A stretch of 64,000 nt of DNA from positions 3,038,001 to 3,102,000 of the forward strand of contig NC_012522.1 of assembly GCF_000010805.1 (NCBI RefSeq), in the 5' to 3' direction. Made by a program: the position numbers and the translations under genes. Source of the DNA: Rhodococcus opacus B4 (GTDB lineage Bacteria; Actinomycetota; Actinomycetes; Mycobacteriales; Mycobacteriaceae). Below, piece by piece: positions 1 through 8,652 of the stretch (within the stretch, counting starts at the first letter, position 1; every line of letters starts with the position of its first letter). The notes below the pieces were generated by a model, which did not search any database, was not told the DNA's origin, and saw only the letters and a program-made list of their open reading frames with translations.

Positions 1-18
1 CGAAAGGTGCGACCGACG

Positions 19-711
19 ATGCCTCTGAATGACAGGTCAAGACGACAGCAACTTCCCGAAGAAGTGGCCTCGCACGTTCGCGAGATGATCATCTCCGGAG
101 AGGTGCGGGCGGGCGATTTCCTCCGCATCGAGCGCATTGCCGAAGCCGTCGGGGTCAGCACTACGCCCGTCCGCGAGGGGCTCCTCGCGCTGCGCAGTGA
201 GGGATTCGTCGAGATGGTCCCACGACGCGGGTTTGTAGTTGCCCCGTTCACCAAGCAAGACGTACAGGACCTCTTTTGGGCACAGGCCCAGCTGGCCGGT
301 GAACTGGCCACACGGGCCGCGAAGAACATCACCCCCCAGCAGATCGCCGAGCTCGAGGCAATCCTCGAAGCCCACCAGGACGCGATCACTCAGGGCGACA
401 CGGAACGTATCGCTTCATTGGGCCACGCATTCCACCGCAAGATCAACCTGGCCGCGGACTCTCCGCGCCTCGCCCGCCTTCTCGGCTCGATTGTCGCGAA
501 CCTTCCGAACCGCTTCTACGCCACCATCGAGGGCCACCTCGGCACAACGCAAAAGGAACACCCGCTCCTGCTCGAGGCCTTACGGAAGCACAGCGGCAAG
601 AAGGCCAAGACTCTCATGGAATCGCACATCTTGGACGGTGCGGACCACCTGATCGAGGAACTCGACCAGCGCGGGCTTTGGGAGACCGACTCCGAGGCGA
701 ACGTGGGCTGA
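19..711 (+). CDS. GntR-family (FadR/FCD subfamily) transcriptional regulator, copy 1
   Basis: Product of 230 aa with an N-terminal winged helix-turn-helix (about residues 10-75, including TTPVREGLLALRSEGF and the wing PRRGF) and a C-terminal all-helical FCD domain. The FCD domain carries the His-rich ligand or metal pocket in HAFHRKIN and near ESHI. FCD regulators are usually repressors relieved by an organic acid or acyl-CoA. The ATG at 19 is preferred over an in-frame GTG at 7, because the context before the ATG (AAAGG, then CGACCGACG) closely matches that before the third copy at 7415. The protein is strongly similar by eye to the regulators at 5239-5943 and 7415-8102. It converges on the acyl-CoA dehydrogenase operon. 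Its ligand cannot be told from sequence. Confidence 0.88.
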   Translation: MPLNDRSRRQQLPEEVASHVREMIISGEVRAGDFLRIERIAEAVGVSTTPVREGLLALRSEGFVEMVPRRGFVVAPFTKQDVQDLFWAQAQLAGELATRAAKNITPQQIAELEAILEAHQDAITQGDTERIASLGHAFHRKINLAADSPRLARLLGSIVANLPNRFYATIEGHLGTTQKEHPLLLEALRKHSGKKAKTLMESHILDGADHLIEELDQRGLWETDSEANVG

Positions 712-806
712 GTCACCGGCATCGCTACTTACAGCACGGATCCATTCAGCACCAGCACCCGAGTGCCGCGGAGTGTCCGCTCACCTCCTGTGGTACTCGT
801 GGAGGG

Positions 807-839
807 CGCCGGCCGCGGTTTCGTTCGCCGCGGCCGGCG
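807..839. terminator. Bidirectional hairpin between convergent genes
   Basis: A perfect 12-bp GC-only inverted repeat, 807-818 against 828-839, with a 9-nt loop. It lies between the convergent ends of the GntR gene (711) and the acyl-CoA dehydrogenase gene (890). There is no clear T-run on either side. A shared terminator is inferred from position and stem strength. Confidence 0.5.
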
Positions 840-889
840 GCCGGGCCCGCGGTCCCCTGTCGGATCAGCAGGACCTCGGGAGTCGGATA

Positions 890-2053
890 TCAGTACGAGC
901 GGGGAAGCCCCAGCACCTGCTGAGAGACGTAGTTGCGGACCATCTCCTGCGAGAACGGGGCGTTGCGCAGCAGCCGCACCTCACGCCACAGGCGCTCGAT
1001 GTGGTACTCCTTCGCGTACGCGTAGCCGCCGAAGGTGGAGAAGGCCCGGTCGCAGGCATCGAAGCCGGCCTCCGCACCGAGGTACTTGGCCGCGGCCGCC
1101 TCGGCGCCGCAGGGTTGTTTGGCGTCGAACAGGTCAGCCGCCTTCATGGCCATGCCTTCGGCGGCCTCGAGCCTGATCCACGAATCGGCCAGGGGATGTG
1201 CGACGGCCTGGTTCTTGCCGATCGGGCGGTCGAAAACGATGCGCTCGTTGGCGTAGTTCGTCGCCAGGTCGAGGGCGGCGCGGCCCAGGCCGATGCCCTC
1301 CATCGCGACGCAGATGCGCTCCGGATTCAAGCCGTCGAGCAAATAGTAGAAGCCCTTGTCGACCTCGCCGACCACCTCGTGGTCGGCGACCTCGAGGTTG
1401 TCGATGAACAGCTCGTTGGTGTCGATCGCGGCGCGGCCGAGCTTGTCGATCTCGCGGATCGTGATCCGTTCGGGGTCCATGTTGGCGAAGAACAGGGTCA
1501 TGCCGTGCAGCGGCTTGTCGTCGCGTCGCGGCGAGGTGCGTGCGAGCAGAAGGATGCGCTGCGCGTTCTTGGCGTTGGTGATGAATACCTTCTGGCCGTT
1601 GATCACCCAGCCGCCGTTGATCTTGGTGGCCTTGGTCTTGATGCGGGAGGTATCGACGCCGGCAGTGGGTTCGGTGACACCGAACGCCATGAGCATCTCG
1701 CCACTGGCGAGCTTCGGCAGGTACTCACGCTTCATCTCCTCCGAGCCGTAGCGCACGATCGGCGCCGGCGGAAAGACGTAGAAGTGGACCGCCGACCCGC
1801 CGCTCATGCCGGCGCCCGACGCGGAAATCTCGCCCATCATCACGGCGGCCTCCTTGAGGCCCAGGCCGATGCCGCCGTACTCTTCCGGGATCATCGCGCC
1901 CAGCCAGCCTCCGGCGGCGAAGGCCTTCACGAATTCCCACGGGTACTCGTGCTTGTTGTCCTTGTCGAGCCAATAGTTGTTGTCGAACTTGCGGGCCAGC
2001 GCGCGGGTCGCCTCGCGAACGACTTCGACGTTGCTCTCATCGGTCTCACTCAT
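890..2053 (-). CDS. Acyl-CoA dehydrogenase
   Basis: Product of 387 aa, the usual length for soluble FAD-dependent acyl-CoA dehydrogenases, which make the alpha,beta-double bond of an acyl-CoA and pass electrons to ETF. Family signatures are visible: a helical N-terminal domain, the central FGVTEPTAGVDTSRIKT flavin/substrate segment, and the C-terminal GGYAYAKEYHIERLWREVR helix region. The ATG at 2053 follows a GAAAGGGA ribosome site; the open frame runs further upstream, but that part is out-of-frame translation of the synthetase gene. It is the last gene of a minus-strand operon, 13 nt after the acyl-CoA synthetase stop at 2067. The exact acyl substrate is not predictable; the operon suggests a short or branched acid activated by the neighbouring synthetase. 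Confidence 0.9.
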   Translation of the reverse strand: MSETDESNVEVVREATRALARKFDNNYWLDKDNKHEYPWEFVKAFAAGGWLGAMIPEEYGGIGLGLKEAAVMMGEISASGAGMSGGSAVHFYVFPPAPIVRYGSEEMKREYLPKLASGEMLMAFGVTEPTAGVDTSRIKTKATKINGGWVINGQKVFITNAKNAQRILLLARTSPRRDDKPLHGMTLFFANMDPERITIREIDKLGRAAIDTNELFIDNLEVADHEVVGEVDKGFYYLLDGLNPERICVAMEGIGLGRAALDLATNYANERIVFDRPIGKNQAVAHPLADSWIRLEAAEGMAMKAADLFDAKQPCGAEAAAAKYLGAEAGFDACDRAFSTFGGYAYAKEYHIERLWREVRLLRNAPFSQEMVRNYVSQQVLGLPRSY

Positions 2054-2066
2054 CGGTTGTCCCTTT

Positions 2067-4010
2067 CTATGAACCCGTGAATACGGGGATGTCTTCGAGT
2101 GGGGTGGCCGGGTCGAGTGACGACGTGTCCCCGACCGGTTCCCCGAGGAACCGCGACCGGATGGCGCGGCGCATGATCTTGCCGTTCTTCGTCTTCGGCA
2201 GCGTCGCCACCGTGTGGACGGTCGGCGCGAAGGACTTGCCGGCGTTCCGCAGCGCTGTGGCCTGCAGATCGTCGGGATCGACGCCGTCGTTGTCGCGTAC
2301 CACGGCGAACGCGACGGCACGCTGACCACGCAGCTCGTCGGGTACCCCGATGACCGCGACCTCTCCGATCCGCGGATCCCGCAGCAGCGCCGCCTCGATC
2401 TCCGCCGGACCCACCCGACGACCCGACAGTTTGATCGTGTCATCGGACCGCCCGTGGATCCGCCACACCCCGGCCGCGTCGACGCTGGCGAGGTCACCAT
2501 GCACCCACACCTCGTCCCACCGCTTCCAATACGTTTCGAGGTACCGGTCACGGTCCTGCCAGAATCCATGGGTCATGCCCGGGAACGTGTTCCGCACGGC
2601 GAGCTCCCCCACCTCGCCGACGATCGGCGCACCGTCCTCCCCGAGCACGACAGCATCGACACCCGGCAGCGCCCCGTTGAACGCGGCAGCGGCCGTGGGC
2701 AGGAACGGGTACCCGATGACGATGCCGCCGCCGACCTCGGTGCCACCGCTGTAATTGATGATCGGCCGGCGAGACCGCCCGACCTGCTGGAACAGCCACC
2801 ACCACGTGGGCTCGTCCCACGCCTCGCCGGTGGAAACGAACGAGCGCAGCGTGGGCATCTCACGCACCGCCCCGCCCCCGCCCGCCATCAACGCGCGGGC
2901 CGCCGTCGGGGCGATACCCTGAACGGTGACACCGTTGCGTTCGACGATCTCCCACATCCGGTCTGCGGTCGGGTAGGTGGGCAGGCCCTCGATCATGACG
3001 ATGGTGGCGCCGAGTTGCAAAGGCCCGGTCATCAGCAGCGGGCCGACCAGCCAGCCGAGGTCGGTGATCCAGGAAACGACGTCGTCGGCGTGGACATCGA
3101 ACCCGTAGGCGAAGTCCACCGCGGCCTTCACCCCGAAACCCGCGTGCGAGTGCACAATCCCCTTCGGGCGACCCGTCGTCCCGGACGTGTAGACGATGGT
3201 GAGCGGGTCGTTCGCCTCGGTCGCCGCCGTCTCCACCGGGGCCGGATCCGGGTCCAGGTCGTCGAAGTAGACATCGCGGCCTGCGGCCATCGCCACATCC
3301 GTGCCGATGTGGCGGAGGACGACCACGGTGCGCACCGACGGCGCCGACTCCAGCGCCTGATCGGCGGTGTCTTTCATCGGTACGTGTTTGCCGCGGCGGG
3401 TTGTGCCGTCCGCGGTGATCAGCATGACCGCCTCGGAGTCCTGCAGCCGGGTGGCCAGCGCGTCCGGTGCGTATCCGGTGAAGGTCGGCACCGAGATGGC
3501 TCCGATCATCGCGATCGCCAGGAACGCGACCACAGCCTCGGGGACCGCGGGGATGAACAGCACCACCCGATCCCCGCGCGTGACGCCGAGCTGGGTCAGG
3601 TTCGCCGCGAACCGTCGCACCTCACGATCGAGTTCGGCGTAGGTCAACGTGCGCCGTTGCCCGTTATCCCCCTCGTAGACCACCGCCGTCTTGTCCACGA
3701 GTTGGCCGACAGCGTGCCGGTGTGCGCACAGGTTCGCGATGTTGAGGTGCCCACCGGTGAACCACCGCGGGAAGGGTTTGCCGTCGGATTCGTCACGGAC
3801 CTTCTCGAACGGTGCGTCGAAGGTGATCTCCAGATCGTCGACGACGGCGCGCCAGAAGCGCTCCGGGTCGGCAACCGCCGACCGGTTCAACTCCTCGACG
3901 CTCTCGTGACCCCAGCGCCCCATCGCCGCCAGCAACCGGCTGCGCTCGACTACCGACTGGTTCGGCACCCACGCGTACCGTGCGGTGTCATCCTGCTGAC
4001 TCTTGGTCAT
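2067..4010 (-). CDS. Acyl-CoA synthetase (acetyl/propionyl-CoA synthetase-like, AMP-forming)
   Basis: Product of 647 aa, matching ANL-family acetyl-CoA/acetoacetyl-CoA synthetases (about 620-660 aa). It activates a carboxylic acid with ATP and CoA. Visible are an N-terminal ACAS-type region (FWRAVVDDLEITF), the P-loop YTSGTTGRPKG, the adenylate-binding stretch YSGGTEVGGG, the hinge motif VHGDLA...GRSDDTIKLSGRR, and the C-terminal catalytic lysine context PKTKNGKIMRR. The ATG at 4010 has an AGAAGGAG ribosome site 6 nt upstream; an earlier in-frame start at 4037 lacks one. It lies between a MaoC hydratase and an acyl-CoA dehydrogenase in one operon, so the three probably activate, oxidise and hydrate the same acid. 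Confidence 0.88.
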   Translation of the reverse strand: MTKSQQDDTARYAWVPNQSVVERSRLLAAMGRWGHESVEELNRSAVADPERFWRAVVDDLEITFDAPFEKVRDESDGKPFPRWFTGGHLNIANLCAHRHAVGQLVDKTAVVYEGDNGQRRTLTYAELDREVRRFAANLTQLGVTRGDRVVLFIPAVPEAVVAFLAIAMIGAISVPTFTGYAPDALATRLQDSEAVMLITADGTTRRGKHVPMKDTADQALESAPSVRTVVVLRHIGTDVAMAAGRDVYFDDLDPDPAPVETAATEANDPLTIVYTSGTTGRPKGIVHSHAGFGVKAAVDFAYGFDVHADDVVSWITDLGWLVGPLLMTGPLQLGATIVMIEGLPTYPTADRMWEIVERNGVTVQGIAPTAARALMAGGGGAVREMPTLRSFVSTGEAWDEPTWWWLFQQVGRSRRPIINYSGGTEVGGGIVIGYPFLPTAAAAFNGALPGVDAVVLGEDGAPIVGEVGELAVRNTFPGMTHGFWQDRDRYLETYWKRWDEVWVHGDLASVDAAGVWRIHGRSDDTIKLSGRRVGPAEIEAALLRDPRIGEVAVIGVPDELRGQRAVAFAVVRDNDGVDPDDLQATALRNAGKSFAPTVHTVATLPKTKNGKIMRRAIRSRFLGEPVGDTSSLDPATPLEDIPVFTGS

Positions 4011-4041
4011 ACCCGCTCCTTCTCGAAACGCCTGCAACCGG

Positions 4042-4512
4042 TTAGGCGTTGACCGATTCGGTCGCGGTGCGCTTGAGCATCAACCCGGCGCGGCGGCACT
4101 CACACACAATCTCGTCGCGTTGGTTGATGCCGTAGTGCCGGAACTGGACCACGCCGGAGTCGTTGCGGCTCTTCGATTCCCGCTTCTCAAGGATCTCGGT
4201 GCGGACACGGATGGTGTCGCCGTGGAACACCGGCTTGGGGAACTTGACTTCCTCGTAGCCGAGGTTGCCCAAGGTGGTGCCCTGGGTGGTCTCGGGCACC
4301 GAGATGCCCGAGACCAATCCGAGGATGAACAGGCTGTTGACCAGACGTTGCCCGTAGATCGAGTCCTTGCTGTATTCCGCGTCCAGATGCAGCGGTGCCA
4401 GGTTCAAGGTCATCGTGCTGAACAGGATGTTGTCCGTCTCGGTCACGGTTCGGCGGGTCGGGTGGTCGATGACAGCACCCGGCTCGAGTTCTTCAAAGTA
4501 CAGACCGGGCAT
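4042..4512 (-). CDS. MaoC-family (R)-hydratase
   Basis: Product of 156 aa, a single hot-dog-fold MaoC domain. The hydratase-2-like part contains the FSTMTLNLAPLHLDAEYS segment, where an acidic/His pair near the family's catalytic D-x4-H position lies in LAPLHLD. This family adds water to enoyl-CoA; the actinobacterial branch with this N-terminus includes mesaconyl-CoA-type hydratases, but I cannot assign the substrate. A GAAAGGA ribosome site precedes the ATG. It is the first gene of the operon with the synthetase and the dehydrogenase (spacing 31 nt). Confidence 0.85.
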   Translation of the reverse strand: MPGLYFEELEPGAVIDHPTRRTVTETDNILFSTMTLNLAPLHLDAEYSKDSIYGQRLVNSLFILGLVSGISVPETTQGTTLGNLGYEEVKFPKPVFHGDTIRVRTEILEKRESKSRNDSGVVQFRHYGINQRDEIVCECRRAGLMLKRTATESVNA

Positions 4513-5238
4513 GGGAAGTCCTTTCGATTCGGCGGTATGACCGCCAGTGCAAGTTCACTGATATCGCATGTTACACAATATATGATGCGTGTCAATGATG
4601 GTTGGCTGCAATATTCAGTGGCCCCAGGACGCGGGTAGACGCCTACCGGTTCAGCGGATGATGGTCGGCTTCAGCCATCCGATGACGCGAGCCGCAGATA
4701 CGCAGGACGTGATCCGATCGGGTAACACTTTCCGACCCCAGACCAGGCACTTGCTGCATTCAGCCCTCGTCCACCGAAGGACTGCTAAATACGAAGAATG
4801 GAAACTGGATTGCCGCGCACCGCGTCGGCGAGGAGCCTGCCCGCGTGAGCCCCGAAATATCGTGAGCCTGACCAGCCCGGTCATTATGACTCAAATTACA
4901 GCGATGCGACGACTTACGGCGCTGGACAGCGGTCATCGCGAGCAAACTGTCGCCCTCGCTCAGACATGGCGACGAAGCAGAGAAAAGAAGCGCCAAGTCA
5001 CGCCGACACCGGCTTTGAGCACTGCGTGCATTGCACAGATTCAGCGCTGTCGACCAGGCCGACGCACTCGATAGCCAGCTGCACCCTGGCACCAGCCGGC
5101 GTTTCCTTGACGGTCACCGATGTCGTTCCGTCCGTGCTCGGCGTATTCGTCGCCGTCGCCCCCAGGAAGGGGCTCGTGCCGTTCGCTGCACCTCGCGTTC
5201 GCCATCGGCGAAGCGTTCCCGCCCCCGATGTTCCGCCG
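4513..5238. other. 726-bp gap without a recognisable gene
   Basis: This stretch holds the promoter region of the MaoC operon (4513-4600) and the 3' flank of the GntR gene at 5239. The open frames in it are short, overlap on both strands and have no recognisable domain. The only structured part seen is AT-rich: ATATCGCAT at 4561-4569 and TATGATGCGT at 4581-4590. Both recur, the first as its reverse complement, in the promoter region at 6000-6115. Confidence 0.5.
4561..4590. promoter_or_regulatory. Candidate GntR operator upstream of the MaoC operon
   Basis: AT-rich island in GC-rich DNA, about 50 nt upstream of the MaoC start. It contains ATATCGCAT (4561-4569) and TATGATGCGT (4581-4590). ATGCGATAT occurs at 6003-6011 and TATGATGCGT at 6096-6105, between the divergent GntR and CoA-transferase genes. 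Shared words in two promoter regions next to FadR-type regulators suggest a common operator. Which of the three regulators binds is unknown. Confidence 0.4.
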
Positions 5239-5943
5239 CTACTTAGCGGTTTCGGCGCTCCACATGCCTTGTTCCTCGAGCTTCGCGATCAGATGATCAG
5301 CAGTGGTGGCGATGTGTTTCTTCATCATCGACCTGGCCGCGCGGGTGTTCCTGGTCCGTAAGGCTTCCACCAGCTGCGGATGCTCATTCACCGTGGCGTC
5401 GACCTGCTGCTCGATCGTGGCGTAGAAACGGTTTGGTAGGTGCTTGACCACCGACCCCAGCAACAGCGCCAGTCGGTGCGAATCTGCGGCAAGGTTGATC
5501 TGACGATGAAATTCATGACCCAGATCGGTGATCCGCTGGTTGTCACCGGCCGCGACGGCCTCCTTGTTCTCCGCCATGATCTGATCGAGCCTTGCCAACT
5601 GCTCTGGGCTGATGTTCGAGGCCGCCCGCGCCGCGAGCTCACCGGCAAGCTGGGCCTGGGCCCAAAACAGGTCGCGAATGTCTCGCCGGGTGAACGACGC
5701 GACGATGAACCCACGCCGAGGCACCATCTGCACAAAGCCCTCGCTCCGCAACAGCTGCATACCCTCCCGGACGGGGGTGTTGCTGACGCCGACCGCTTCG
5801 CAAATTGGCTCCATGCGCAGAAACTCACCGGGCTTGACCTCGCCCGAGAAAATACGTTCACGCACGTAGCTGGCCACCTGCTCGGGCAGACCCTGCTGCC
5901 GATTGGCGTTGCGCGCACCATGCGTCCGTGCGTCCACCGTCAT
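5239..5943 (-). CDS. GntR-family (FadR/FCD subfamily) transcriptional regulator, copy 2
   Basis: Product of 234 aa with the same architecture as copy 1: winged HTH with SNTPVREGMQLLRSEGF and PRRGF, then an FCD domain with HEFHRQIN. The start ATG at 5943 has a GGGAG site 6 nt upstream. It is transcribed divergently from the CoA-transferase at 6190, with about 246 bp between them that include a perfect palindrome at 6000-6012. By position it most likely controls itself and the CoA-transferase, and possibly the MaoC operon. Confidence 0.88.
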   Translation of the reverse strand: MTVDARTHGARNANRQQGLPEQVASYVRERIFSGEVKPGEFLRMEPICEAVGVSNTPVREGMQLLRSEGFVQMVPRRGFIVASFTRRDIRDLFWAQAQLAGELAARAASNISPEQLARLDQIMAENKEAVAAGDNQRITDLGHEFHRQINLAADSHRLALLLGSVVKHLPNRFYATIEQQVDATVNEHPQLVEALRTRNTRAARSMMKKHIATTADHLIAKLEEQGMWSAETAK

Positions 5944-5999
5944 CTTGAACTCCCAACCAGGTCGCTTCGTTCATCCGCACACTACTCCACTTCCCGCAT

Positions 6000-6012
6000 G
6001 ATATGCGATATC
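6000..6012. promoter_or_regulatory. Palindromic candidate operator in the divergent promoter
   Basis: A perfect inverted repeat GATAT-GCG-ATATC in the intergenic region between the divergent GntR gene and the CoA-transferase gene. Symmetric AT-rich sites of this size are typical for FadR-subfamily dimers. Part of it (ATGCGATAT) recurs in reverse at 4561-4569. A second AT-rich element at 6096-6115 repeats TATGATGCGT. Confidence 0.4.
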
Positions 6013-6189
6013 GACGCGGCCTCTTCCGGGCAACGAAGCACTCCGAGTTTTGCCCGAAGCCGGGACACCTACTCGTAGACCTAGCCAAGAAGCACTATGA
6101 TGCGTAATATATGATCTGAACTTCCTTTTCACGGCGTGCCGATGCAGCGGCCCCCAGGATGGCGCATCCTTCCCAGAACGAGGTACTCG

Positions 6190-7377
6190 ATGAGTCCGAA
6201 ACCTTTGCAACACATCCGAATCCTCGAGATCGGTGGCTATATCTCCGCCCCGTACAGCACTTCGATCCTGTGTGCATTGGGTGCCGAGGTCGTGAAGGTC
6301 GAGAAGCCGCAGGGAGGTGACGACTTCCGGCGCGACCTCGATCATCGCAGCCCCTACTTCGTCCAGTACAACGCCGGGAAGAAGAGTATCGCGGTAGACA
6401 TCAAGCGGACTGAGGGCGTGGAACTGGTTCGGGCCCTCCTGCCGAAGTTCGATGTTCTGATCGAAAACATCCGGCCCGGCAAACTCGCTGCGCTCGGTTT
6501 GGGCCCTGACCCATGTCGTGAGGCCAACCCCGACCTCGTCTACACCTCCGTCACGGGATTCGGCAACGGTGGCCCTCTGGGAGATCGTGCCGCCTACGAT
6601 ACGATCGGGCAAGCCCTCGGAGGGATGTACACCGTCATGGGCGACGCCGGTGAACCCCAACTCTCGGGTACCTGTATCGCCGATCTGATCACCGGATTCG
6701 TCGGCGCAACCGGCATCCTCGCCGCGCTCGTCACCCGGGCGGAGACCGGGTCGGCGCCGCGAATCGAAACTTCGATGCTCGAGGCAGTGAGTGCACTGAC
6801 CGTCGACGCCCTCACTCAGATGTACGACGACGACGGCGCCGATCCTTACCGGCAATCGCGCCATCCCCAGGCCCAGAATTTCTGCCTTCATACCGCATCG
6901 GACGGTGTAATCGCCATCCATCTGTCGTCCTCGCAAAAGTTCTGGCGCTCCCTCACCGACGCCATAGAACGACCGGACCTACGCGATGACCCACGTTTCT
7001 TGCGGTACCCAGATCGGGTCCAGCACTATGCGGAACTGGTTGACGTGGTGCAGGGAGCGTTCCTTACGCGGAACGCGGACCAGTGGGAAAAGATCCTCAC
7101 CGATGCCGATGTCCCATATGCGCCCGTACTCGGCATGTCCGACTTCGCCACGCACCCGCAAACCGACTTCCTGGAACTTCTCGAACTGCAGGATGAGGGA
7201 CCGGCGCTGCTCCGCGCTCCATGGCGATTTGACGGTGCACGCCCGAGCCGCACCGGCTGCACACCTCGCGTGGGTGAACACACGCGTGCGGTCGCCGCTG
7301 AGGTGTATGACGGACCGACGATCGACAAGTTGCTTCGCGACGGTGTGCTGTACGCGCCCTCGGCCCGTCCGCGATGA
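6190..7377 (+). CDS. Class III CoA-transferase (CaiB/BaiF family)
   Basis: Product of 395 aa, full length for family III CoA-transferases, which move CoA between carboxylic acids through an aspartyl-CoA intermediate. The N-terminus IRILEIGGYISAPYS and the GAEVVKVEKP element bind CoA. NAGKKSIAVDIK and the segment around AAYDTIGQALGG, with the catalytic Asp in YD, are family hallmarks. The ATG at 6190 is chosen because GAGG lies 7 nt upstream and the homologous N-terminus begins there. The frame is open from 6136, but that extension is uncharacteristic. A frameshifted GntR gene follows 37 nt downstream, so the two were probably co-transcribed. Confidence 0.87.
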   Translation: MSPKPLQHIRILEIGGYISAPYSTSILCALGAEVVKVEKPQGGDDFRRDLDHRSPYFVQYNAGKKSIAVDIKRTEGVELVRALLPKFDVLIENIRPGKLAALGLGPDPCREANPDLVYTSVTGFGNGGPLGDRAAYDTIGQALGGMYTVMGDAGEPQLSGTCIADLITGFVGATGILAALVTRAETGSAPRIETSMLEAVSALTVDALTQMYDDDGADPYRQSRHPQAQNFCLHTASDGVIAIHLSSSQKFWRSLTDAIERPDLRDDPRFLRYPDRVQHYAELVDVVQGAFLTRNADQWEKILTDADVPYAPVLGMSDFATHPQTDFLELLELQDEGPALLRAPWRFDGARPSRTGCTPRVGEHTRAVAAEVYDGPTIDKLLRDGVLYAPSARPR

Positions 7378-7414
7378 CCCACGGCCCAAGACTCTGGAAA
7401 GGCCGCCACCGACG

Positions 7415-8102
7415 ATGCTGCAGACCCCCATCTCCACAAGACAGCAACTCCCCGAGGAAGTCGCCACACATGTACGCGAGATGATCATTTCTGCAAGTAC
7501 GAGCCGGTGAATTCCTCCGAATCGAACCACTGGCCGCCGCCTTCGGAGTGAGCGCCACGCCCGTCCGAGAAGGACTCCTCACCCTCCGCAGCGAAGGATT
7601 CGTCGAGACGGTCCCCCGACGAGGGTTCCTCGTACTTCCGTTTACCCGGCAAGACGTCCGCGATCTCTTCTGGGTACAGCCCCAGCTCGCCGGCGAACTG
7701 GCGTCGCGAGCCGCAAAACGCATCACCCGTCACCAGATCGACGATCTGAGAATGAGTCTCGAAGAACATCAGAAAGCGATCATGCGGAGGGACGGCGACG
7801 AAATCGCCTCACGAGGCCATGCGTTTCACCGCAAGATCAACATCGCCGCGGACTCACCCCGGCTCGCCCAACTGTTGGACTCAGTAGTCACGAACCTGCC
7901 AAACCGCCTGTACGCCGTTGTCGACGGTCACATTTCGACCACAGAGGTCGACCACCCCCTTCTACTCGACGCCCTGAATAGACGCGCCTCCAACAAAGCC
8001 AGAGCTCTCATGGAAGCGCACATCCTCGACGGAGCCGATCACTTGATCGCCGAACTCGAACTGCGTGGTCTCTGGGCTGTATCCCGAGCTGAAGTGATCT
8101 GA
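7415..8102 (+). pseudogene. GntR-family (FadR/FCD) regulator, copy 3, frameshifted
   Basis: The gene starts at ATG 7415 with QQLPEEVATHVREMIIS, identical in kind to copy 1, but the frame then hits a stop at 7508-7510. The rest of the protein, starting within AGEFLRIEPL and running to 8102 with SATPVREG, PRRGF and HAFHRKIN, is in the next frame. Compared with copies 1 and 2, only 4 nt sit where the codons for the Gly-Glu of the ISGEVRAG stretch (6 nt) should be (7493-7496). A 2-nt deletion therefore explains the break. The remainder is well conserved, so the event is recent or a sequence error. A shortened product from GTG 7548 would lack the first half of the DNA-binding domain. Confidence 0.8.
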
Positions 8103-8652
8103 TCAACCCAAGACGCACTCCGCCGATCTTTATCGCCTACGTTTCGTCTATTCCTCTGGGTAACGTGCGGATTCCGGCGGTCGTCGAACAGCGTTCGCCG
8201 TATCGGGAAATTCGACCCGGACCCGGCCAATCACCGACAGGGTTGTCGACTTCGCAAGAGGCGACGTGGTCGTGGTGACAGCGCGCGCTTCAGCCCCATG
8301 TTGTGTCAGCCCCATCCGACTCAGATCCCGCTACCAGGCACCGGCCGCCCAAATGACCTGGTGTAGTCGGGTCTGCAACGCGAGCAGTACCCATCGCCTG
8401 CTGCTCGAAGGGCAGTTGCAGTTTCGATCCGTGCGTTGAGATCGAGTACCCGCTCAGACGACGGAATGCCGGCGTATGCATAAGCGTCGCCACTGCGATG
8501 GCCTCACCCGTCGATTGGCGTATAGTCGCCAACCGGCCGCGCGTGCCCCCGCTTGGCCGGCCCGTCCCCGATGCCTGAGATAAGGACACCTGGCAGCGAT
8601 CCGGATCTTATCGGCACCTATGTTCTCAGTACCGAACCCCATCACACGAAGG
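8103..8652. other. 550-bp stretch without a recognisable gene
   Basis: Open frames here (for example minus-strand 8290-8589) are short and have atypical composition, and no domain is recognised. Together with the decayed genes on either side this looks like eroded sequence. No inverted-repeat ends or transposase fragments were found by eye. Confidence 0.4.

Noticed and set aside
773..4052. Long plus-strand frames opposite the acyl-CoA dehydrogenase and synthetase genes
   Set aside because: Antisense shadows in GC-rich DNA; the minus-strand proteins show intact family motifs.
5031..5361. Overlapping small frames between the MaoC operon and the second GntR gene
   Set aside because: Frames on both strands are short, of odd composition and lack ribosome sites or domains.
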